NCBI GenBank assembly: GCA_963971405.1 | Contig: OZ020486.1 | Location: 8,393,419 to 8,457,418 of the forward strand | Origin: Psococerastis gibbosa | Taxonomy: Eukaryota > Arthropoda > Insecta > Psocodea > Psocidae | Direction of reading: 5' to 3' | Length of the DNA: 64,000 nucleotides | Shown: positions 45,794-56,055 of the stretch, one piece after another | How the letters are laid out: the number at the start of each line of letters is the position of its first letter | Numbering within the stretch: the first letter of the stretch is position 1 | Position numbers and translations under genes: made by a program | Notes under the pieces: model-generated | The model's input: the letters and a program-made list of their open reading frames with translations, nothing else | The model's database searches: none | What the model was told of the DNA's origin: nothing

Positions 45794-48286
45794 ATGCCTT
45801 CAAAAGCTAAGAAAAACTTTGAAAAAGAAGAGGAGTCACCTATTATATCGTCATCGGAGGACCTTCTAAAATCTTTAATACCCATGAGGATACTGACCAT
45901 TTTATACGGAACGTTTCCATTCCGCATCCACTCCAGTGGGGTTAGATTATCTCCAATACAAGTAACTTACGGAATCAGCCTCATTATTACCCTTTCGGTA
46001 CTACGGTTTTGGTCAATAGATTACGACAGACCCGCGAATTTCATCAACAGGGTTTCTCTTCTTCAAAAACTGATCTTACCCACATGCTGTATCCTTTCAA
46101 TCCTATTCACAGTCATCTACAACTCCAAGATTACTCGAATTCTAAATGAAATCGTACAATTATCACATCTCATTGAGCCCTTACAATACAAATTCATTTT
46201 TCGAATGCAAATCAAATTGTTTTCTGGCGTCTTGACTCTTGTTCTTTTTGCAGAAATTATTAAAATGTATAATGCAGATGGCAATAACATGGACATTGAT
46301 GATTTATTTCTCTTCCGGAGTGTTGTTTTTAATTCAGTTCTCGTTGTTTGGTTATATCGTCTACAGTTCTCCGGCATTGCTTATCTCCTCACACTTTTCA
46401 TGCGTGCTATAAACAAAGACATGGCTTCTTTAACTGACCCACCCAACACTGACACACTTCAGACGGCTGATGGATCAACAAAAGGAAGTAATCTCTTTTC
46501 CGTGTCTAGAATAACATTAGAATCGACTATTGCGCTTCACGAGAAGATTTTGTGTATTGCAGAAGAAGTAAATTCTTGCTATGGAGTATCAATTGGAATG
46601 TCGACTCTACAGACTTTTTCAAATTCAATTATAAACGCGTATTACCACGTGATGATGCGCGATTCTAAAAGCTTAGCTTTCGGGTTGGTAATGACGGCAC
46701 GGATGTTGTCGGACCTGTTTCAGCAGTGGCTTGTCCTGTCTATGTGTGAATTATTCGAAAAAGAGGTAGGTGTAGCCTAGTAAAACATATGAAACACAGT
46801 TCTTTCTTACTTCACTTTTTGACTTTTGATCTATTTTACTTTCGACTCTAAGGCTTCTCGCAAGTATCATGTGTATTTTTTTCTAAAACTACTAGAATTC
46901 AACAAATTAAACGCACTCTGCTTTGTATTTCTTTGTTTATGTTCCGTCCTTTTCCTAAGAATGACAAAAAAACTTCCTGAAACTGTTGGATTCCGCACAT
47001 CACCATCGGAAGTTAATAAGTGAGCTTATTTTCAGAAAAATGTTATAAGTAAATCATTTGGCTACCAAAGAGTCGAAATCTGGACCACATGCGTGCGCCG
47101 GCAGCAAATCGCAGGAACCGGGCCTTACTGGCCACTTCAACAAGACTTCATTTTTGACTTCACTTCACTTTAGCAGACGTCATTAATAATTGTTGCATAC
47201 ACATTCCAAAGCATTACAAATCTAGGTACCTACTACAAAATATGATAGAATAGGACAATTTGATTGAAAACACGACTGCTTGAAGTTGTTATTTATAAAT
47301 CGAACATTTTCGTAACTTTTAAAATTTCCTATAGGCTCACCAGACATCAATAGCTTAATGGTTTTCCTGACAAAATCTATATCTAAAAAAATTTATATAG
47401 AAATTTCGAAAAATACCTTTAATTACGATGTAAGATAAATAATAGAAAATGATTAAATGATTATACAGTCACTCCCATGATGGTACCTACGTTAACTTTT
47501 TGCGCTTGACTTACTGATATTAGACCTAGCTTTCTTTAAGTAAGTATTACTTGGAAATGGAAACTCTTCTATGAACAAATATCTATATAGGTACCCATCT
47601 CCACAGAATTATTGCCCATTCATACAGTTACCCACAAAAGTCGATTCTATTCAACAAAATGAAGAACGAAAAAAGAAAACTGTCTTTACTTTCCATATCG
47701 GTGAATTAGCCTAACTGGCATTATTTTATGATTTAGGTGAATGCCACCTGCAGGACTGTTCATAGAGTAATGAGTGAAATTTCATGCATGGATATCCAAG
47801 AAAAGGTACGAAGAGACTATTGTTGGAGGCTTAATATGCCGAGCCAGGAAAAAATATATTTGTCTCTAATAGCATGATAGGCCTCATAAAATGTTTTTGT
47901 TTTGTTTTTTAGGGTTAGCATGAAAACAAGACTATATAGTCTTATTGTTCGCCTTTTGTCTATGTTCAATAAAGTCGTTTTTTTCATAATTTTCATTTCA
48001 TTTCATGTCATGGTCCATTGCCACACTCTATATAGGTTTAGTATTATAACGGAGATGGGACATTCACTCCCCCCCCCCCAAATAAATGTTTGAAATTTAA
48101 GTAGAATAGAATAGAAAACAGTGTAGCCTATTACTCAACAAAAATGAACATGTGAACATGAAATGACAACCCGTGCCACCTCAAGCCGAAGCGAGGGAGG
48201 GTGGCACAACCACCTACTACGTCTCTTTGTGGCGGGAAGGAGCGATTGACTCATTTTCTCTACATAGAAATCTGCCCCCTTTGTCC

Positions 48287-48328
<42 letters not shown>

Positions 48329-49749
48329 CTGTCTAGCATGTGCGAAACTAACAATGTATTTTTTTTTGCAGCTCCAGATGTTTTCAGTCCACTTGATTTA
48401 CCGCTGCAAATTCAAATTCTCAATTTGTGGACTGATTAATCTCGATTACCCTCTGCTCTATGCGGTATGTAGACCTTTAAGGCCCACCCCACTTTGAAAC
48501 GTGTACGTGCGGAACACCACCACTACGATGTGGAACATAGGGATGCCACCCTATCCCTGCATAACCATAAACACTGTAAAGAATTCTAAATTCAGTTATG
48601 CAGTAATGTGGCACCCCCATATTCCAATTCATAGCGGTGCACTTGTTTTCCTCCCGAAAACATTTTTAATGGGCTATATGGGCTTACGCTCATCGCCGTC
48701 AATAATGTATATTGTCGGAAATTTATTTATTTTCTCTTAAATGTAGTTGTCAAATTTCTGGTCAATACACAATTATTATTATTATTATTATTAATATTAT
48801 TATTATTATTATTTTATTTTATTTTATTTAATTTGATTCCCGTCAGTCTTCTAGAGTTGGATAGCTACAATGCTGTTAAGCGAAATCTAGGGGACTGGCT
48901 GATAAATTGTTTAAATGATGGCGATTAATTCTTTTTATTTATTTTTATTTTATTTTATACAGGATAATGTAAGGTAACATTAACTTATTTACCATTAACT
49001 GACTATATAACTGTATTATTATTATTTTATTTACACTTGTAATAATGTAGTTCGTACTCCCCATAATAACTGTTTTTAGTCTTTTGGCGAATCCTGCCAC
49101 AAGCCTCCCTTATGGGGCTTACATGCAGTATTCCGGTAAAAACTATTATTTTCTTTAATGTTGTATTGTTTTATTTCTAATAAATGCTCCCAGTGCTGGG
49201 GGTACCGGCTGGGAAAAAAAAATTATTATTATTAAGTATTACGGTACCTATAATAATATAATAGATAAATAGGAAAGCATGTACGGGTTCACTCGTACCT
49301 GTCTTTTATATCTCTATGTCTCTAATATCTTATATTTCATGTAAATCATGCATGTATTTTTGAGTGGAGTGAAAATTACATTATACCTACCTACCATACC
49401 TGCCTACCCATATTTTTACTCCTTTCTTCGCAACACACTAAGATTTGATTCTAAGGTTTTTGTAGTATGAATTAACAAAAGTAACAAATGTGGCACTCAT
49501 ATTGGCATGAAGTGTACGCCGATGGCAGCGGTACGCCTCTGGATGGCGTGACCTACTTTGGGCCTGGTGTGTTGAACCTGCTGACGACCGCTGACAATGA
49601 GTACCTGGTGTGTATGGATTGTTCAGCGGGCATCAGAGAGAGAGGAAGCACGAGCCAGACCCAGGGAAGTCCAAAAGATCCAGGGGCGGACATCGAGGTC
49701 TATAAGTTTCCAATACAACTGAGATCAATCGAAAAAAAAAAAAAAAAAA

Positions 49750-49829
<80 letters not shown>

Positions 49830-50181
49830 ATTAACTAAAATAGGAGAGATAAAAACGAAAATTAAAAAATGGCTTTTGAATTAAAATACTTCGCTTTAAA
49901 ACTTACTTTACTTTTTACTTTAATTATTTTACTTTACTATAATTACTCTTTACGTTAACTTACAATTTTAAATGGTATGAATTAAACTGATTTGAAATTA
50001 AAACTCAGTTTGTTTTGCTAACACAGACGTGAAATAGAAAACATGTTGCATCATCTACAGCGTTTACTGTGCGAGCCCCCGACAAGTTGATTAACTTGGG
50101 GGCCGACAGGTTATTTGTATTATAAGGGTATAATTGTTAATTTATAAATATATTCCTTCGGCGAAGAAGAAGAAGAAGAAG

Positions 50182-50214
<33 letters not shown>

Positions 50215-51865
50215 GCTAATGCCATTTTTAAAAGAAAGTTTCGGTTCTCAAAGAGTAAATGAATCACTGAGGTACAATTCTATGGAAATTTTAATGGTCG
50301 AAATCCACTGTGGAAACTCAAAAATAACATCAGTTATTTATCACAGGGCTGCAAATAGCCTAATAATGACTAGTAAAAGACCTGATACAACATGGATAAC
50401 ACAAAAAATTAAAAGTCAGATCAGAATCCGAGATGATTTATTCAAAATATGGAAGCATAGAAAAACAGAAAGTTCTAAGAAAGATTATGTAAAACAAAGG
50501 AACAAAATTAATAAAATGATACACTCAGCAAAACTACAAAATGTACACCAAAAATTTAAAATAATAAAAAACGATATAAAAAAAACATGGCAAATGATTG
50601 CCGAAATAACCGGCAGAAAAGAGACAAACACCATTGAGGACAACATCATGAAATATTTTTATAAAAATAAGCAAAATGTAGACATGACAGAGTTGTCCAA
50701 CGAATTTCTGGACACATTTATACGTGAAATAAAATTAGTAACTGTAAAATGCAATAAAAAAATTTCAAACGTATTTACCCCCAGCAGGCAGCAAGACACA
50801 ACAGACGTATTTAAATTTAGCCAAGTAACCGAGGAGGATATAAATAAAATAATATTAAAATTAAAAAATAACAAATCGCCAGGAATTGACCAACTAAGAG
50901 TAAGGGATTTAAAAAGTCATAAAATATTGATAAAACTAATATATAAAATAATACACGGATCCCTAGAACATGGCAAAGTGCCAGACATAATGAAAATTTC
51001 CGCAATTCGTCCAATTTACAAATCCGCAAAGCATAACGACATAAAAAATTATAGACCAATCAGCTTACTAAGCTTAACAGAAAAAGTCCTAGAACAAGTT
51101 GTGCATAACCAATTAACGTCCTACATAGACCGCAATAAAATTATTACTCCCAACCAATTTGGGTTTCAAAGAAAAAAAACCGGTCCGAGTTTACTCGAAC
51201 ATGCTTTCCAATTTATCAAAATTAGTAGCTAGAGAAAATGAGTAATCTCATGGTAAATAATTTTCCAATGGTTAAATTTCTGATGTCTCGGGGGGGGGGG
51301 GGGGGGTTGTCCACCTGACCTCACTGGAGATGAGGTAAATTCTAGATAGGTCAGACCAACACATTACCACACACCTATACTGGCAGGGCACGCAATGCAT
51401 TTAATCGTGAATTTTCTATCATTTTTTCAAAAAAACATTTTTTTTTACTGAACCAAATACTTTTCTGGGTAAGCAACCTGTCTGGTTTCGTTACTCAATT
51501 TAACACCTAAAACATACCTGAAGGTAGAAATCATCGATAGAAAGGTTTCGCAGAAAAATTATTTTTTAGTCATTTTTCATTAAAATTTAGTTATTTTTAT
51601 TTTTTTACCCCTAGAGGCAACCTATCAAGGGGCAAGCCACCCCCCGCATTTCGTTAACATTAATAACGATTACAATATATGTGAATTTAAAAGAAATCGT
51701 TGGAGCCGTTTTTGAGAAATAATTTTTTTTGGAGTTTTTTGAGAATAAAACCCCCCCAAATTAAGTTAGCCCAAAATAAAAAAATGGTCCCGAGGTATGA
51801 TTTTTGTGAACCTACATGCCGAATTTCATCAAAGTCGACCGAGTAGTTTGCCCGGAAATCGACGC

Positions 51866-51896
<31 letters not shown>

Positions 51897-53674
51897 TGTC
51901 GTAAAAACCACTTTTTTTGGTTCCTGGGACCTTAAAACGTGTAAATCCGTTGAAATCTCGGAATCGAAAATTTCGACCGTCACAAAGCTTTCCTTATACT
52001 ACGTATAAATTGGAAAGCAAAAAGTGCGGAGATGTGTCTAAGCCATTTTACTGAGTACATTAACAAAGCGTTACATTCAAATAAGCAAGCATTCGTCTTG
52101 TTTGTAGATTTTTCGAAGGCCTTTGACGTCCTTCCCCATAATTACATAATTACAAGCTTAAGTGAAATAGGAGGGAAGGGGATTGAACTCGAATGGTTTC
52201 AAGATTATTTAAGAAATAGAAAAGCGACGGTGCGCCTGAATGAAAAAACTGGAAAAATGAAAGCTTGGGAGTCCGGTGTGGCCCAGGGTAGTAAAATCGG
52301 ACCCCTATTGTATATACTTACAACCAACTCAATACCAAAACTTCTAGGAGCAGAATTATTTATGTTTGCTGATGACATTGCCATAGTAATAGTAAATGAC
52401 AGCGCAGAAGAAGCATCAAAAGAAATGAACAAAATAATAAGAAAACTACAGAAACTAACACACGATGTGGGTGTCACGATAAACGGCAATAAAACAAAAA
52501 TTGTTCACATGCGAAACAAGGGACCGGTTTATAAGAGAAAAAATTTTCCACACTCATCACTGTCTTCACCAAACAAACTCAAAAAACTGTGACTGTGTAG
52601 AAGAAATAGAGATTAAGGAGGAGCATAAATACCTTGGGTTAATATTCGACAGTAGACTAACATGACAGAATCAAATTGATTGTAGGCTATATACAAAAAA
52701 ATGAGGTCAGGGTGTTGTGCTATACAAAAATTAAAATATTGCCTTCCGCTAAAAACCCTAAAAATGATTTACCATGCACTAATAGAATCGGTATTAAATT
52801 ATGGAATACAAACTTGGGGGAGAGATAACAACAGCTATTTCACAAAAATACAAAAAATGCAAAATAAAATAGTAAAAAACATGCTATCTAATAAACTAAA
52901 CAAAAAATTTAAAAATATAGACGAAAAATACAGATTTCTAGATATACTATCAATAGGAAAACTGTACAAATATCTTATAATAAAGAATAACTATTTTATG
53001 TATTTAAGTAAAATTGTTGGAAACACACAGAATAAGGGGCAACTGAGAAATGTAGACACATTGAGACAAAATATTCCTATAACACATAATAAGTACGGCA
53101 GACGCCTCAATGAAACAGTTTTACCAGAGATATTTAACAAATTGCCACTTAAACTAAAAGAATTGAACAAAATAGGGAAAATAAAAAAAGAATTAAAAAA
53201 ATACTTAATTTCAAATACAGACTATTAGCCATTTCATTATACATATAATATATTACATCAATATATAATAATATATAATATTATAAATAATAAATATATA
53301 TAAATACATCCTTCAGAGTTAAGAAGGATCTCACTCATTGCAGAAAGCTAGAGTACTCTACAATTGTTTATTATTATTAATTATATTTATATCTTGCAGT
53401 GCCACTGCACTATGATCGCTCGATAAGCGGAAGCTTGAGCGTGATAATGCTGATTAATAACAAATTGTTGTTCTCAATATATGCACCTTGTCCGGGGTTA
53501 CCGGTCAAGGAAAAAAGTGAAGTGAAAGTGAATTATTATTAAATGAACTTCCCCCACAAATGAAAAAATTTAAACAGATGGGTGAGTTAAAAGCGGGTAT
53601 AAAAAGATGGTTGGTCAATGGGAGGTAATAATAAAAAAAAACTGACTAGGCTATATTAACATTAAAATCACAAG

Positions 53675-53717
<43 letters not shown>

Positions 53718-54907
53718 ATTATAAATAAGTAACAAAAATAAATTATTAAGCCTTGTTTAGCAGCACTGTATGAGTCTTATGTCCCAAATAAGCGCTAGCT
53801 TGGGGATGCGGGATGTTATTATTATGTAACTTATTATTATAATATTATGGTATTATTTAAAAATAAAAATAAAAATATTATTATTATTATTATTATTTTC
53901 TTTAATGTTGTATTGTATTCTTTCTATTAAATGCTCCCAGTGCTGGGGGTACCGGCTTGGAAAAAAAAAATAATAATCATGGTGGGACCACTCGGTGATT
54001 TGCACTAAGCCACATTTCACATTAAAATTTAAATATTGATCGACATCAGTATTAAGAGCGGTATAGTTTGTGGAAACACAGTGTTTATTTTAAGTAACTT
54101 TGACTTGCAGGAACTTGCATCCACCCAAGCTAAACTGTGCACTTATGTTGCCATACGTATGTTCACTGGTCTCATTGACCGCGTACATGACAGATATAGC
54201 CAGTATCTTGTCAGAATTGTCGCTGGCAGTGGCGTAACGATAGGGTTTCAAAGTGGCGTCTCTCCCGGGGGGGAATTTTTTGAGAAAACAGGTCTGGATT
54301 AGTGGGGTTTTACGCATTTCGATTATCGATGGCATTTTGAGTAATGAATGTTAACTAGTGTATGTAAGGAGGGCCCGGGGTTCTCCCCCGGGGGAGTTTT
54401 TTGAATGAATCCCCTGAGGAACAGTACTCAGCAGAGTTATAACAATAAGCATACTCAGCAATACTCTGTAGGGGCCCAAGGGCCAAAAGGCTTAAGAAAG
54501 AAAATATTAAAAATGGTGGAGAGATGGAATTGGATACAATAATGTAAATTCTTACAACATACTATCCGTTTTTTATACAAGTAATTTATACAGGGTGTTC
54601 CAGACCACCCTGACTCATTACTTATCTCGGTTATTATGAGGGATTTTGTAATGCGGTAAAAATTGACAAAAAAGTCGGGGTCAAACAATCTTTTGGTAGA
54701 ATGAATGTTTTTCGGTGGCCAGGAAGGGGGTAATATTTGTAGACCCCTTATGTTGTTATGGTATTTGAATTTCAGATAGCTGGAGGAGTGACTTCTTATA
54801 TGATCATCATAGTAGAATTCACGAGAGATGAGAAAGGCTCGAATAAATCAGGCTTAACGAACACATCGACGACCACAGAAAGTTTAAATAACTTCACGAT
54901 GATGTGA
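45794..54907 (+). CDS. GrH: gustatory receptor (7tm_7), 4 coding exons with a 6.3 kb last intron
   Basis: Coding exons are 45794-46765, 47737-47805, 48372-48464 and 54776-54907, phase 0, giving 421 residues. Exon 1 (324 codons): MPSKAKKNFEKEEE, SLIPMRILTILYGTFPF, VWLYRLQFSGIAYLLTLF, a longer polar loop (about residues 214-240), LHEKILCIAEEVNSCYG and DLFQQWLVLSMCELFEKE. Exon 2 is VNATCRTVHRVMSEISCMD. Exon 3 has 31 codons rather than 30 (an extra Cys in YRCKFKFSICG). Exon 4 is IAGGVTSYMIIIVEF with a 28-residue Ser/Thr/Asn-rich tail; Gln of the QF signature is Glu. The acceptor is at 45781-45782. Exon 4 is assigned to GrH because no other gene lies between; the intron is filled by retroelements (49480-53540). 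If the insertion disturbs splicing, the gene may not be functional. Confidence 0.8.
48290..48323. repeat. (TC)n microsatellite before GrH exon 3
   Basis: A pure CT run that ends about 50 bases before exon 3 and adds to its pyrimidine-rich acceptor side. Confidence 0.85.
48770..49260. repeat. LINE-tail-like repeats with ATT microsatellites
   Basis: GCTCCCAGTGCTGGGGGTACCGGCTGGG followed by an A run and (TTA)n at 49190-49240 recurs at 53933-53975. Such ends look like 3' tails of 5'-truncated LINEs. An (ATT)n tract is at 48772-48815. (Only the parts GCTCCCAGTGCTGGGGGTAC are considered diagnostic.). Confidence 0.5.
49480..49830 (+). mobile_element. Unidentified retroposed fragment with A tail and (TTA)n
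   Basis: An open frame (49488 onward, about 85 codons before the tail) reads VYADGSGTPLDGVTYFGPG, then LLTTADNEYLVCMDCSAGI. It has higher GC content than its surroundings. It runs into an A run of about 20 bases (49732-49750), then a (TTA)n array to 49828. The composition and tail suggest a retrotransposon or processed-mRNA 3' fragment. I do not recognise the protein. The apparent poly-Tyr C-terminus is only the microsatellite translated. Confidence 0.5.
50219..51178 (+). pseudogene. LINE ORF2, N-terminal part up to RT
   Basis: About 320 codons: endonuclease remnant, Lys-rich linker (KKDYVKQRNKINKMIHSAK), then the first RT blocks (KNNKSPGIDQLRVRDLK, IRPIYKSAKHNDIKNYRPIS). It ends in the A-rich codons of FGFQRKK, where the H1 element is inserted. 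The last 18 codons of the open frame belong to H1. Confidence 0.8.
51179..52018 (+). mobile_element. Helentron/HINE-like element family H1 inserted in the LINE RT
   Basis: Starts AACCGGTCCGAGTTTACTCG, has ATGCTTTCCAATTTAT near the start and ATAAATTGGAAAGCA at the end, with (CAGA)n at 51866-51894. It lies between AAAAAA and AAAAAG in the codons of FGFQRKK(S), splitting a frame that is otherwise continuous on both sides. Confidence 0.7.
52032..53228 (+). pseudogene. LINE ORF2, RT core and C-terminal part
   Basis: The first frame (52032-52592) has the three catalytic blocks listed for the element. After a frame change, a second frame (52701-53228) carries the thumb and C-terminal region (LNYGIQTWGRDNNSYFTKIQ, LPLKLKELNKIGKIKKELK) ending TAG at 53226-53228. 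The catalytic Asp residues are intact, but the frame is not. Confidence 0.8.
53684..53714. repeat. (AT)n microsatellite
   Basis: A pure TA run of about 30 bases in GrH intron 3. Confidence 0.85.
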
Positions 54908-56055
54908 ACTGAAAAGGCTGTTATGTAAGCACTTAACCCCATTCATTCTAGTATCTATGAATCAGATTCAGAATCAGAATGTATTATATTGATTAATAAA
55001 AAGAGCAAAACAATTAGTAGCACACTGACGATCGAAATGGGAAATTGTTTTATTTATTTCTGAAAGCACTTCAGAAGATTTCAAGGTTGATGACGTTTCG
55101 GGGAAACGCGGGCACCTACGACAAGTGTTTCTTTCTGGAAACTTTCTCCGGGGGGTTTTTGAGAGATCCAAGCCGATTCCAGCTTTTTCCGCCATTGTTT
55201 TGTGCTTGGTTGGAAACCGGTTTTTAGGCATAAAGAGTGAAGCTTATGTTATAAGATCGAAATATGAAACACATTAAGTGCAAATTCGGTTTGGCTGTTC
55301 GGTTGTTTGAATTGTCGTTCCAAATTATGCCGCGAAATTTAAAAGTGTATAAAAAAATTTAAAATGTACAAAATTTTCTGGGGTACCCTAAATATATATA
55401 ATAAACTTTAATTAATTCAAAACATCTTCGAATGTTTGAATGCTTGTGACTACGGAATATTTATTATTAAGATATCGTACTTGTAACTGGATTTGTACAA
55501 TTTTGTATAGGTACACATCATGTCATCATGTCCTGGACAAGAGCACAGCATGTTTTTGTTGTAAATCGTAACTTTTTCTTATCGCAATACATGGATTAAA
55601 AATGTTTTAAAACCTACTAGCCTATTTAGCACGTCTGTATTTAAGCGGAATAGATATGGCATTTATTAAGACACGAAAATCTGGCACACACCATCATTGA
55701 GGCACATTGGTGGATGATGTTCGCACAAATATTCTAATAATTGTAATAAAACTTTCTAAAACTCTAATTTTTCATGACATTTCAATCGTAGACTCATCAC
55801 TGAGATGTCATATAGTAGAAAAAATGTTCCTCTTCAATTTGATACACATAATGTGGCGGTTAATAACATCAATTTGCCACGGTTATGGAATTTTTTTGAA
55901 CTGACAACTTCTGTGACCATTATTTTTTTAAATCAAGTTGTATAACTCAATAACGTAATGCGAACAAAGCGTCGAGGAATATTCTTTCTAGTTGATTATG
56001 ACAACTCATTTATAGCTCTGCGATCGATGAGAAATTTAACTTTGCGCAAAACATA
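54908..56055. other. Spacer after GrH, no gene seen
   Basis: Open frames of up to about 85 codons have no recognisable content. The stretch 55060-55220 has short inverted similarities but no identified family. Confidence 0.4.

Larger units (their letters stand above)
50215..53540 (+). mobile_element. CR1/L2-like LINE in GrH intron 3, broken and interrupted
   Basis: The reading frame starts in an endonuclease remnant (FGSQRVNESLRYNSMEILMV), then jumps to the pre-RT region, indicating an internal deletion. RT follows: NYRPISLLSLTEKVLEQVV, QFGFQRK | interruption | FVDFSKAFDVLPHNYII (motif A), VAQGSKIGPLLYILTTN (motif B), MFADDIAIV (motif C), KYLGLIFDSRLT and YHALIESVLNYGIQTWG. An H1 element (51179-52018) is inserted in the RT. 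A frame change lies near 52590, and a stop replaces Trp in RLTW near 52663. The 3' region ends in GGTTACCGGTCAAGGAAAA and ATT repeats. The copy is dead. Confidence 0.82.

Noticed and set aside
49755..49828. Poly-tyrosine protein tail
   Set aside because: It is a (TTA)n microsatellite translated after an A run; no protein meaning.
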